Assembly (NCBI GenBank): GCA_900759565.1
Contig: CAAEVV010000043.1
Location: 1 to 64,000 of the forward strand
Reading direction: 5' to 3'
DNA length: 64,000 bases
DNA from: an uncultured Collinsella sp.
Lineage (GTDB): Bacteria > Actinomycetota > Coriobacteriia > Coriobacteriales > Coriobacteriaceae
Part shown: piece after piece, positions 8,362 through 16,627 of the stretch
Layout of the letters: the number at the start of each line of letters is the position of its first letter
Numbering within the stretch: position 1 is the stretch's first letter
The notes under the pieces: model-generated
Told to the model about the DNA's origin: nothing
What the model saw: only the letters and a program-made list of their open reading frames with translations
Databases searched by the model: none
Program-made: the position numbers and the translations under genes

Positions 8362-8390
8362 AGATAGTCAAGGTAGCATAGCCCAGCCCA
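8362..8390 (-). promoter_or_regulatory. Candidate sigma70-type promoter for parE-parC
   Basis: Read on the minus strand, TTGGAA is followed after 17 bases by TATGCT, about 45 bases before the parE start. The -10 is acceptable and the -35 matches four of six. A dyad at 8418-8435 sits upstream of it. Confidence 0.4.
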
Positions 8391-8417
8391 CAGACGATTC
8401 CAACCAACACGAAATCC

Positions 8418-8435
8418 ATCGAACAATCGTTCGAT
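8418..8435. promoter_or_regulatory. Inverted repeat ATCGAAC-AATC-GTTCGAT
   Basis: A perfect 7-bp dyad with a 4-nt centre lies between the DUF234 ATPase stop and the parE promoter. It may be an operator for parE or a 3' hairpin for the ATPase transcript; no T-run supports termination. Confidence 0.4.
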
Positions 8436-8477
8436 TAGATAATGAATGCTTGGAATGCGGGAGGGACCTGTCCTGTC

Positions 8478-9860
8478 CTATCCAAACATCTGCGGCAGGT
8501 CGATGAAGACGGTTCGATCGCTTTCGCCAGCTTCGAAGCCCGAACGGGAGAAGAATCCATAGCGATGGCACTTGAGCCCCGTTGCCTCGACTTGGGTGAT
8601 TTCCTCGTCGACCATTTTTTGCGTGACGGGGGATTTGCGGAACTTTGCTTCGTAGAATGCGTAGCCCTCGGGGTCTTGCGTTACCACGTCGAATTCGCCG
8701 CTCGTTTTGTTTGCGGGATCGTCGTACCAGTACTTGCCTATGGCGTCGAAAGCCGGTTCGATCTTGCCGGTCCTGTTCTGCCGCACGAGGTATTGACGGC
8801 AGATCTCCTCAAACATATGAGGAACGTAGTTTTCCTCGAAGTCTTGGGAGACGTGACGATCATAGAAGACTTCCGGGTCGAGCAGCTGACGCGCTGAGGC
8901 ATTGCGGAAAACATAGCGATAGTAAAAGAGCGAAAGCGGATCCACTACAAAGTAGCCAGACTTGCGCTTGTTCGTAGGGTCGTTGATGGGTGCACGCTTT
9001 TGGACGATTTCGAGTGACATGAGCTTGTCGAGCACGTCTGCCATGGCCGGACCGCTCGAGACGTGCGACTGTGCCAGCACGTCCCCCCAACGGGAGTAAC
9101 CTTGTGCGAGAGCCCCGAAAACTTCGTTGGCGTTGGTCATCTTCGAGATCTCGGCGTTGAGATAGGACGGCACCTCGCTTTCTAAGCGGGCGCCAGGTTC
9201 CGTGACGAGCTCGATGATGTTGTCGCGTACGCTTTGGGATTGATCGATGAGGCGATTGTAAAAGGGGATGCCGCCAAAAACGCTATAGAGCCGCACCTTG
9301 TCCTCGGGCGAGAACGCGGGATAGAACTTCGCAGCGTCAAAGTAATCCATGGGCTTAAGCTCAAGCGCGAGATCAATTCGCCCGTAGAGGGGGCTTTCAT
9401 GCTCGATGAGGGATTTCATAATCTCAACGTAGGAGCCGCACAGGACAATGTTTAAACGTGAGTCTTCCCTGTGAGCGTCGATTGAGGTCTGAAGAATGCT
9501 GTCTAAGCCTTTAACCGCATCTCTCAAGTAGGGGTATTCGTCGAGAACGAGGGTAATGTTCTTGTCTTTGGCTTGGGCAAACAGAAATTCGATGAGCTCG
9601 CGGATGCCTGCGAAGGCGAGCGGAGGAAAGCTCAGCGCTTCAGCAACAAGGACGGACAGACTCTCGAGGTTGTCTGCCTCGGAGGTTTGGCGGCACTCGT
9701 AATAGACCGTTGCGACGTCCGACAAATCGGTTAGTGCCTGCTTGATGAGCTCACTTTTTCCGACGCGACGCCTTCCGTAAATGAGAACATTGCGTTGCTC
9801 GGGTGCTTTGAGCGTTTTCTTAATACGGGCGAGTTCACGCTCCCTGCCAATGAATTCCAC
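8478..9860 (-). CDS. DUF234-type AAA ATPase
   Basis: 460 residues. Walker A is GRRRVGKS at 29-36 and Walker B is LVLDEYPYL with D107-E108. A helical/winged-helix middle follows. The C-terminal region has GEFDVV and YEAKFRK, matching the D-ExK pattern of restriction-endonuclease-like folds seen in DUF234 proteins. The family is known as archaeal-type ATPases with a putative nuclease domain; the substrate is unknown. The start is GTG at 9860, with GGAAGGAA about 11 bases upstream. The RBS region itself contains an ACTCGG motif, which ties translation to the palindrome array at 9863-9966. It is only distantly related to the other three ATPases. Confidence 0.82.
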   Translation of the reverse strand: MEFIGRERELARIKKTLKAPEQRNVLIYGRRRVGKSELIKQALTDLSDVATVYYECRQTSEADNLESLSVLVAEALSFPPLAFAGIRELIEFLFAQAKDKNITLVLDEYPYLRDAVKGLDSILQTSIDAHREDSRLNIVLCGSYVEIMKSLIEHESPLYGRIDLALELKPMDYFDAAKFYPAFSPEDKVRLYSVFGGIPFYNRLIDQSQSVRDNIIELVTEPGARLESEVPSYLNAEISKMTNANEVFGALAQGYSRWGDVLAQSHVSSGPAMADVLDKLMSLEIVQKRAPINDPTNKRKSGYFVVDPLSLFYYRYVFRNASARQLLDPEVFYDRHVSQDFEENYVPHMFEEICRQYLVRQNRTGKIEPAFDAIGKYWYDDPANKTSGEFDVVTQDPEGYAFYEAKFRKSPVTQKMVDEEITQVEATGLKCHRYGFFSRSGFEAGESDRTVFIDLPQMFG

Positions 9861-9862
9861 TT

Positions 9863-9966
9863 ACTCGGTTCCTTCCGACTCGGTTTTGTCCGAGTTAATT
9901 GTATCGCATGAATCGGTTTATGCTCGAGTTTACTCGGACAAAACCGAGTCGGTTCTGTCCGAGTAA
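9863..9966. repeat. Palindrome array upstream of the DUF234 ATPase
   Basis: ACTCGGTTTTGTCCGAGT (9878-9895) occurs again as its exact reverse complement at 9932-9949. A near copy, AGTCGGTTCTGTCCGAGT, lies at 9947-9964, and a lone ACTCGG at 9863-9868 abuts the ribosome binding site. Each 18-mer is itself an inverted repeat (ACTCGG..CCGAGT). The array covers the whole upstream region of this gene and no other gene in the window. Confidence 0.85.
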
Positions 9967-10027
9967 GTTTGAATAGTGAACCGAAGTTGTAATGTCCGCA
10001 TGGCGATGACGAATATGGTTTTCATAA

Positions 10028-10095
10028 TGACAGATATAGTTGACATTGTCTGATATATGCAATATATTTCTGTCATGTTGCAACGGATATCTGTC
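10028..10095 (+). promoter_or_regulatory. Promoter with overlapping operator for the XRE regulator
   Basis: TTGACA (10040-10045) and TATATT (10063-10068) are 17 bases apart, a near-consensus sigma70 promoter. TGACAGATAT (10028-10037) is mirrored by ATATCTGTC (10087-10095), and TCTGTCA occurs again at 10069-10075. These GACAGA half-sites bracket the promoter, as expected for an autoregulated HTH gene. Confidence 0.65.
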
Positions 10096-10116
10096 CATTA
10101 CTACGAAAGGAACTCC

Positions 10117-10347
10117 ATGCCGGGCAAAAAGAACCTACGCATGAAGGCGGCGCGCGCGGCGGTTGGCCTTTCGCAAGCTGACTTGGCCGAGGCCGTGGGC
10201 GTTACGCGCCAGACCATCGGCCTGATCGAGGCGGGCGGCTACAACCCCACGCTCAATTTGTGCGTGGCAATCTGTAAAGCGCTACGCGTTACGTTGAACG
10301 ACTTGTTTTGGGAAGACGAGAGCGACGTCGACCCTGACGCTCTTTAG
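10117..10347 (+). CDS. Small XRE-family transcriptional regulator
   Basis: 76 residues, almost entirely a Cro/CI-type helix-turn-helix: MKAARAAVGLSQADLAEAVG, then VTRQTIGLIEAGGYNPTLNL as the recognition half. The C-terminus LFWEDESD is typical of the short YvaO/DUF-partner regulators. The ATG at 10117 has AAAGGA ahead of it. The next gene, a four-helix membrane protein, starts 9 bases after the stop, so the two form an operon. This arrangement of a small XRE regulator with a membrane partner is common in Firmicutes and Coriobacteriia. The GACAGA half-sites upstream suggest autoregulation. Confidence 0.85.
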   Translation: MPGKKNLRMKAARAAVGLSQADLAEAVGVTRQTIGLIEAGGYNPTLNLCVAICKALRVTLNDLFWEDESDVDPDAL

Positions 10348-10356
10348 GAGTTCGCT

Positions 10357-10941
10357 ATGAAATATGAAGATTTAAAACTCGTGCAAAAGTGGCGTGAATA
10401 TGCCGGCCCAAAGGATGAGCGCCTGGAGGCTGAGAGCGCGAAGATCTACAAGATTGGTTTCGTGCTGCTTTCGTTTGGCATGTTGATGATATTTTTCTAC
10501 CAGTTTATAGCTCGACAGGTTGCGTGGGTTCACAGCGACGCCAGTGAAATGCCGCATGGCTTTGCAACGCCGTTCGAGGCAGCCATGTATTTATGGCTCG
10601 TTCTCGTGATGTTGATTTGCGCAGGACTGCAAACGCGGAAGGGCTATGTCGATACCAATCGTTTTGGGCAAACCGAGCATCTTCCTGTTGGATATTTCCT
10701 GCTTCTCAGCGGTCTTAGCGGCGCCGCGTTCGCGCTTGTTATTGCCGCAATGCGCTGTATCGCTGAGGCGCAGATCGTACCGCTCGAAAGCGTCTTTTGG
10801 TTGGCGAACCTGGTCACGGGCGTGTTCTGCGGCGCGACGATTTTCGCGGCCACGTTTGCTGTCCTGTGCGCAACGTTTTTCACGGCGAAAAGACGCCGTG
10901 CCAAGCTCGAGGCAGAACTCAACTCCTCTGACGACATCTAA
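10357..10941 (+). CDS. Four-helix membrane protein, XRE partner
   Basis: 194 residues with a charged cytoplasmic N-terminus and four hydrophobic segments (about residues 31-52, 72-91, 108-128 and 144-172). A basic tail (AKRRRAKLEAEL) lies on the inside. It resembles the uncharacterised integral membrane proteins (DUF6773/DUF3169-like) usually encoded after a small XRE regulator; the assignment is by context and layout. TAGGAG covers the end of the XRE gene and serves as its ribosome binding site. No catalytic motif is visible. The transcript ends at the hairpin at 10947-10982. Confidence 0.7.
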   Translation: MKYEDLKLVQKWREYAGPKDERLEAESAKIYKIGFVLLSFGMLMIFFYQFIARQVAWVHSDASEMPHGFATPFEAAMYLWLVLVMLICAGLQTRKGYVDTNRFGQTEHLPVGYFLLLSGLSGAAFALVIAAMRCIAEAQIVPLESVFWLANLVTGVFCGATIFAATFAVLCATFFTAKRRRAKLEAELNSSDDI

Positions 10942-10946
10942 TGCGT

Positions 10947-10985
10947 AATGGGCTGGCTCTGGGTATCCAGAACCAGCCCATTTGA
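10947..10985. terminator. Hairpin between convergent genes
   Basis: AATGGGCTGG (10947-10956) pairs with CCAGCCCATT (10973-10982), with inner CTCTGG/CCAGAA pairing and a TTT after it. It can serve both the XRE operon (+) and the surface protein gene (-). Confidence 0.7.
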
Positions 10986-11030
10986 TGTTCGATGAGCCGA
11001 GTCGGCGTCTCTCGCAAAGGTAACTGAGAG

Positions 11031-14000
11031 CTAGTGAGGCTTATCAGAATTGACCTCATTGGCGGTGTCTTTTTCGAGCGCCGTGCGGCGGGCGCTGTAG
11101 GCGATGAGGCCGGCGCCTGCCGCGACGAGTGCAGCAGCGGCTGCCGTAAGGGGAGCGTTGACATCGCCCGTGCCCGCAAGCGCGCCCGCTTTTCCGTAGC
11201 GCTTGTTAGTGCCGTGGTCCTTGCCACTGCCGGAGCTGCTTCCGCCGGAGCCGCCGCCCTCGTCAGTGCCGCCGCCACTCGTGCCGCCATCGCCGTCGAC
11301 CGTCATCGGTGCATCGTGAAGCCCCGTCGTATCCGCTTTGTCGCATACGCCGACCTGAACTTCTGAGCGTTCGCATGCCGCGTCGGGCACATGAAGCTCG
11401 TGCAGCACGGCACCCAGCGCCGAGTTTGCGCCCGGTCGAATTTCCTCGAGCGTTACGGGATCGAGCGCCACCAGATTACGCGCCTTCGCATACAGCGTTA
11501 CGCGTTTGCCCACTTCGTCGCTCCAACTCTCGGGGATAGCGAAGCTCATGCGGAACTGTGCCGTGCAACCCGGTGCCAGCACGGCGTTGCCGCTGTCGGC
11601 TACCAGCGGGTGCGTTGCAAAACGTGCGTCCAGCGTCTCGAGCGCGTACTTCACGTGTGCCATGTCGTTGGCCGAAGCATCCTCGGCAAGTTCCGGATCG
11701 TAGATCGATGCCATGCGTGCGTTCGCTCCGAACCCGATGGATGCGCTGGAGAACGGCTGGCTGGAGCCCTCTCGGTACAGATCGATCGTGCCGGCGGTCA
11801 GCAAGGTGTTACCGTCGTTTCGCACCGTGACCATGAAGGATTCGCCTGCTGCTCCGGGCACCACCGCGCCCGAGGTAGCGACTGCGCCCGTCGGAGTGGC
11901 ACACGCCACCAAGGGCACTTCGATGCCGTGTAGTTCTGCCTCGCTCTTCTCCGCGCTCACAATGTGCGTGGCGAGCGCGGAGAGCATGCCCCCCGACGTC
12001 AAAAATGTCGTTATCTGATCGATGGGATGGTCCAGCTCGCACATCACGAACGGCTCCGTGAACAGATCGCCTGCCAAGGTGCTGGCGAAGATGCGGAAGT
12101 GCTTGCCCATCACTGCTACCGGGTTGCCTTCTTCGTCGTAGGTTTGCCCCACCTTGCCATCGGTGTTCTCTACATAGAGCACGCACCTGCCGTTGTTGCT
12201 TACGCTAAACGATGCCGGGCCACAGCCTGCGGCACCCACGGGCTGCGTTGCAAATGCCGATGCGCCTCGCGTCCAAGTAATATGCTGCAGTTGCTCGTTG
12301 ACGGTAGCCAAAAAGCCCGTGTGCTGCGGCCACGGCACCGCGTGGGGTACTGTGGCATCTGGCGACATAACGCCCCAGCCCGCAATGGACTGGCCGATCA
12401 CGGCGTACGATGCACAGCCACAACCGCCTGCGGTCTCGTATGCAACGGGCACCACCATTTTGCCGTTGATATTCTCGGGCGCGCCGAGCTCGATGCTCGA
12501 CGGTGTCTGTGGAAAGCGGAGGACCTGACGGAACGTGAGACTGTCGCCCGAAACGTCCGACCACAGGGTAAAGCACTCCAGCGCAACCTCGGCCTCGCTG
12601 CCGAGCGCCTTTTCTGCGGTGGTTCCGCGGCGGTGGAGGTAGGCGCCCGACAGGCGCCCGTCGACAAGTGTCTTGCCCACCGTGATACGTGGGCACTGCA
12701 GGCAATGGTAGCCATCCTCCTGAAGGCGGCCGCGCGAGATACTGCGCCACGACGTGTGCGATATCACGCGAACTCCGTCGTTGCTTATGCGCAGGCGCAC
12801 AACGGACAGTATGCCGGATGTGCTCGCCGTATCGAAAAGGGTGTTGTCACCGGCGGGGCGCTCGCCCGAGACCAGCAGCACGTAGGCGTCCTGGTTTCCT
12901 CTTCCGTCCGTATATTCCACCACGTCGAAGTCGTAATCGTATATGCCGTCGCGCTCCACGTCGCCCTCGCCAAACCCAAGGGGAAAGTCCACAGGCGTGG
13001 GAGCGGACCACGTTCCGTTTACCTTTGTGTGTACCACCAGGCGCGAGCGACCATTGTCGCCGTATCGCACCGAGGCGATACGGAACAGGCATTCTACGCC
13101 GGCAATCATTGCCAGCTTCATGTGGGCTTCGCTGAGCACGCCAGCAAACAGCACGTTGTCGCTCGAGGGCTTGATGCCGCCACGCTCGTCCTCCGACACG
13201 CCGGCAGAATCGGCGTTCGGGTCGGCAACGGTGTTCGTTGCCTGACCGATGTAGGTGTACTCATACATCGGCGCGGCGTTTTCGTCGTTCTCTATCAGTG
13301 CATGGACGAAATGCTCGATCTGTCCCGTGTCGTCGCTTTCTGCATCCGCCTCGAGCTCAATGCGCGTGACCGCCCGATCCCAATCGCGCACGACAGGCGC
13401 GGCGTTTACGGCAGCGGCCTTAACCTCGGCGCGTGCGAGCAGTTCGGCGTTGGTGACGATGGTGGCCGATGCGATAAATTGCGGCACGCCGCCCGCCTCA
13501 ATGTTGCCGGCCGAGCCGAAGCAGGCATCCAGCGTATAAGGCGTATCTCCACCCAATGCGAGCTCAGAGCGCTGGAGCACATACTGGTCGCCATTGTTCA
13601 CCGACATATTCCACGAATCGATGAGCGTGGGCCACGACCCCGACCAAGCCTTGGTGGTCCACTTGAACATTACGAATTGGAGTATCACATCGACATCGAC
13701 GTCTGCACCTACGCGCAGTCGCGGAAGCTGGTGTCCATCTGCCTTCTCGTACCCAATGAACAGCGTGAGGGATGCGGCGCCGCGCACGGCAGACGAAGCG
13801 ACGCCTGCAACGCCGGCGCCAAAGGTGACGGCAAGCCCGATCTGGATGGTGAACGAGCCCGACGTGTTTGAATAGTCGAGCGAAATGTTTTTAAAAAACG
13901 CCGCGCCGCTGCCGTGCGTGTGGGCACCCACGGCGAGCGCCAGTTTTGCCAGCACCCAGGGGTTGACGTTTAGGAAAAATGGCACCGGTCCTAGGGTAAA

Positions 14001-15398
14001 CTGCTCGGTCCAATTGAGGTCGGTTCTTACCTGGAAGAGGGCCTTAATATTGCCGTATGCGGGGTCGTTGTTGTTACCCCAGGTTTTGCCCACCCAATCG
14101 TAGGCGAGCGAGCCGTACAGCTGTGTGGCGATATCCATCGTGAACAGCGGCGTGCAATGGTGGCGAAGGAGCTTGGTGTTTCTTGGATCGGTGCCCGAAC
14201 CGGCACTCATCCTCTTATACTGATTCCACTTCCCCTCCATCTCGTCGAGGTAGCGGTTTGCCTGCTTGGCGCCCGACTCGCGCGGCGATTTCTTCCAGTA
14301 TTCCGGATCAGGGTTGCCCGAATCGTTCATATAGCTAGCTGGTTTGTACCCTCCGCCAAACAGCACGTATCCAGCAAACGAGAAATCGAACAGAATGGGA
14401 AATGTGGGCATCCAGCACGTGAACTTTTTGCCGCCGATACCGGGAAACGCCGCGGGGAAATCAAACGGAGTGATCTCTTGGTCCATGGTGGTGGGAATGA
14501 TGGTGGTCGAGCCCGATTCCGCCTTTGCGGCCGGCGCGGTGACAACGGCCATAGGGGATGAGAGCGTGTAGGTTTTGCCCTGATAGTCGAGGACAAAGCG
14601 CAGCTTGCACCCTTCTTCCAGAAGGCCCGATGCCGCATCGAGGAACTTGTCTTCGAGTGTGAACGTTGCCAGATTATCCGCGCCCGATGCGTTGGCCTTG
14701 ACTTGGCCAATCTGTGTGACGGTTTCGGGTGAGCTGCCCGCGGCAGGCGTCACTTTGTTGATGCGCAGCGTTGCCTGTCCACCCTGTGGCAGATGTGCCT
14801 GCACGGTAAAGGCGTGCGTATCGGGCTGCTCGTTTGCCGTGTCGTCCTTCGGCAATGCCATGAACGTGGCTTCAGCGTACTGGATGTCCCATTCGTCGAA
14901 TGTGAGCTGGCGAAAGTACGGCTCGCCGTCGGAAAGCGGACGCGTGGGAGCGGTAATGGCAGTACCGCCCAGAATGCGAGCGAGGGGAATCTCGACATCA
15001 CGGTAGCCCGCCACGCTAATGGAAATGCCGCCGTTAAAGTCGTACGCGTCGAGAAGCGTTGCCTCGTCCACGTAGCCTTCCGAAAGCGGCGCGACCTCAA
15101 AGATGGCCGTGCCTTCGTCATCGGTCGTGGCGGTGAGCTGCTTGCCTGCGGCATAGCGCGATGTGAGCGTGACCTGGGCACCCGTGATGGGCGTATTCTT
15201 GTTGGCGACGTCGACCACGACCACACCAAACATGGTGCGCGAGAGAACGAGCACCCTGAAAGGGTCTTTTTCGTCGGCATAGGCTTCGGTGGGCGCGAAC
15301 GGCAATATGAAGGCGTTTGCGCTTCCCGGCACGCGCGGCAACATAATGCTCGCCAGCGAGGACGCTCCGGCAACAAGTAACGAACGGCGATCAAGCAT
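11031..15398 (-). CDS. Giant Tat-exported, LAxTG-anchored surface protein
   Basis: 1455 residues. The N-terminus MLDRRSLLVAGASSLASIML is a twin-arginine signal, cut near SANA|F. A carboxypeptidase-regulatory-like Ig fold follows (FGVVVVDVANKNTPITGAQV..TDDEGTAIF). A long central region has no recognised domain, then come repeat-poor beta-rich segments. A Gly/Ser linker leads to LAGTGD at 1407-1411, a hydrophobic helix and a basic tail. LAxTG is the motif of class E sortases in high-GC Actinobacteria. ATG 15398 is chosen for GGGAG at 6-nt spacing; a longer frame to 15530 lacks this. The LuxR gene just upstream on the same strand may control it. Tat export implies cytoplasmic folding or a cofactor. 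Confidence 0.82.
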   Translation of the reverse strand: MLDRRSLLVAGASSLASIMLPRVPGSANAFILPFAPTEAYADEKDPFRVLVLSRTMFGVVVVDVANKNTPITGAQVTLTSRYAAGKQLTATTDDEGTAIFEVAPLSEGYVDEATLLDAYDFNGGISISVAGYRDVEIPLARILGGTAITAPTRPLSDGEPYFRQLTFDEWDIQYAEATFMALPKDDTANEQPDTHAFTVQAHLPQGGQATLRINKVTPAAGSSPETVTQIGQVKANASGADNLATFTLEDKFLDAASGLLEEGCKLRFVLDYQGKTYTLSSPMAVVTAPAAKAESGSTTIIPTTMDQEITPFDFPAAFPGIGGKKFTCWMPTFPILFDFSFAGYVLFGGGYKPASYMNDSGNPDPEYWKKSPRESGAKQANRYLDEMEGKWNQYKRMSAGSGTDPRNTKLLRHHCTPLFTMDIATQLYGSLAYDWVGKTWGNNNDPAYGNIKALFQVRTDLNWTEQFTLGPVPFFLNVNPWVLAKLALAVGAHTHGSGAAFFKNISLDYSNTSGSFTIQIGLAVTFGAGVAGVASSAVRGAASLTLFIGYEKADGHQLPRLRVGADVDVDVILQFVMFKWTTKAWSGSWPTLIDSWNMSVNNGDQYVLQRSELALGGDTPYTLDACFGSAGNIEAGGVPQFIASATIVTNAELLARAEVKAAAVNAAPVVRDWDRAVTRIELEADAESDDTGQIEHFVHALIENDENAAPMYEYTYIGQATNTVADPNADSAGVSEDERGGIKPSSDNVLFAGVLSEAHMKLAMIAGVECLFRIASVRYGDNGRSRLVVHTKVNGTWSAPTPVDFPLGFGEGDVERDGIYDYDFDVVEYTDGRGNQDAYVLLVSGERPAGDNTLFDTASTSGILSVVRLRISNDGVRVISHTSWRSISRGRLQEDGYHCLQCPRITVGKTLVDGRLSGAYLHRRGTTAEKALGSEAEVALECFTLWSDVSGDSLTFRQVLRFPQTPSSIELGAPENINGKMVVPVAYETAGGCGCASYAVIGQSIAGWGVMSPDATVPHAVPWPQHTGFLATVNEQLQHITWTRGASAFATQPVGAAGCGPASFSVSNNGRCVLYVENTDGKVGQTYDEEGNPVAVMGKHFRIFASTLAGDLFTEPFVMCELDHPIDQITTFLTSGGMLSALATHIVSAEKSEAELHGIEVPLVACATPTGAVATSGAVVPGAAGESFMVTVRNDGNTLLTAGTIDLYREGSSQPFSSASIGFGANARMASIYDPELAEDASANDMAHVKYALETLDARFATHPLVADSGNAVLAPGCTAQFRMSFAIPESWSDEVGKRVTLYAKARNLVALDPVTLEEIRPGANSALGAVLHELHVPDAACERSEVQVGVCDKADTTGLHDAPMTVDGDGGTSGGGTDEGGGSGGSSSGSGKDHGTNKRYGKAGALAGTGDVNAPLTAAAAALVAAGAGLIAYSARRTALEKDTANEVNSDKPH

Positions 15399-15554
15399 CT
15401 TTGGCTCCCATCCCGCAGGTATCGGTGGAAATAATCCAATTTTGCGAGAAGGCATCCTGTCACGGTAGTGCCGTCCGAGGGCCAAAATGTCCAATTTGAG
15501 CGAGTGAAGCGCCGGGGCTCCGGGGCGCACGTGCCGCGCTAGACAGTCTGGCTA

Positions 15555-16559
15555 CTAACGCAGCATATGCGCGACCAGCTCAGTGCGCGTGCCGATGCCA
15601 AGCTTTGCATACACGTTGGACAGTCGATTTTTAACGGTACCTGGCGACACACCCATATGACGAGCGATTTCGGCGTTGGTCCATCCGCGGCAGGCGAGCA
15701 TGGCCATGGTGAACTCTGTGGTCGTCAGGTCGTCAGCCACGTCCTCGCCCGAATCGGGGTTGTGGATGCGCCGCCAGCCGTAGCTGAATCGATACGTAAT
15801 CTCGATGATGCGTGCGAAATCGTCAGGGTATTGCGATTTTAGGCATGCCTCGATGAGTCCCTGCAAAAGGCCGTGGTGCTCGCCAATGAGCTCGATAAGG
15901 CCGTCGGGGCGCGCAATGTCCCAAGCAGCTCCGAAGTGCGTTTTTGCGGCGTCGATGTCCTTGAGGCTCATGCATGCCATGGAAGCTGCCAGGTGCAGGA
16001 ATAGTTCCGAGATGGGATAGCTTCCCTGTTTCATAATCAGGGCGTTTTCCGCCATGCCTAGGCTGCGGCCGTATTCGCCGCGCAGATACAAGGCGTGCGC
16101 CATCACGTAGCTGGCGAACAGGCGCAGGCCTTCGGGCAGATGCGCCGCAAGTGGATAAAACTCTTCGGCAGAATACGGGGAAGGCAAGTGCAACAGGACG
16201 CTCGCGGCCGAGGCGAACAGGATATGCGTGGCGTGGATGGCGGGCGATTCCTCGTCAGCTGGCGTATCGAGGATGCCCGCAAGGCACCGGCGGGCGTCGG
16301 CGATACGGTTGAGCGACAGACTGGCATATCCGCAGATAAAGCATGCGGAATAGCGCGGTGCGGGATCGGTGGCGTCAAGATAGGGGCGCGCCGTCTTGGC
16401 AGCGAGGGTGGCCTGTCCGCGAAAGTACAGCGCTTCTGCCGTGGCGATGGCGCGCGAATCGGGGTCGGAAATGCCTGCAACCGCAGCGTCAATCTGCCCC
16501 GGCACAAAGGCAGTGCACATCAACGGCATGGGAACGCATGGGTAGCCATCGCAGTCCAT
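15555..16559 (-). CDS. LuxR-family transcriptional regulator
   Basis: 334 residues. The C-terminal GerE/LuxR HTH is clear: LACRGWTNAEIARHMGVSPG followed by TVKNRLSNVYAKLGI. The rest is alpha-helical and TPR-like (paired Ala/Leu-rich helices such as GMAENALIMKQGSYPISELF), with no receiver or MalT-type NTPase. It therefore probably senses through protein contact. ATG 16559 is preceded by GGGAGA; a longer frame would overlap the histidine kinase end and is rejected. It lies 68 bases after the kinase gene and before the giant surface protein, all on the minus strand, which suggests a local regulatory cascade. Confidence 0.85.
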   Translation of the reverse strand: MDCDGYPCVPMPLMCTAFVPGQIDAAVAGISDPDSRAIATAEALYFRGQATLAAKTARPYLDATDPAPRYSACFICGYASLSLNRIADARRCLAGILDTPADEESPAIHATHILFASAASVLLHLPSPYSAEEFYPLAAHLPEGLRLFASYVMAHALYLRGEYGRSLGMAENALIMKQGSYPISELFLHLAASMACMSLKDIDAAKTHFGAAWDIARPDGLIELIGEHHGLLQGLIEACLKSQYPDDFARIIEITYRFSYGWRRIHNPDSGEDVADDLTTTEFTMAMLACRGWTNAEIARHMGVSPGTVKNRLSNVYAKLGIGTRTELVAHMLR

Positions 16560-16627
16560 CTTCCATCTCCCAACAGCTGGCAACAATAGCAGCAATTGTA
16601 CTCCTGTTGCTCGGGACCCCTTTCGTT

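Noticed and set aside
11964..13871. A 635-codon frame opposite the giant surface protein
   Set aside because: Antisense to a gene with a clear signal peptide and sorting motif; Arg/Cys/His-rich product without family resemblance.
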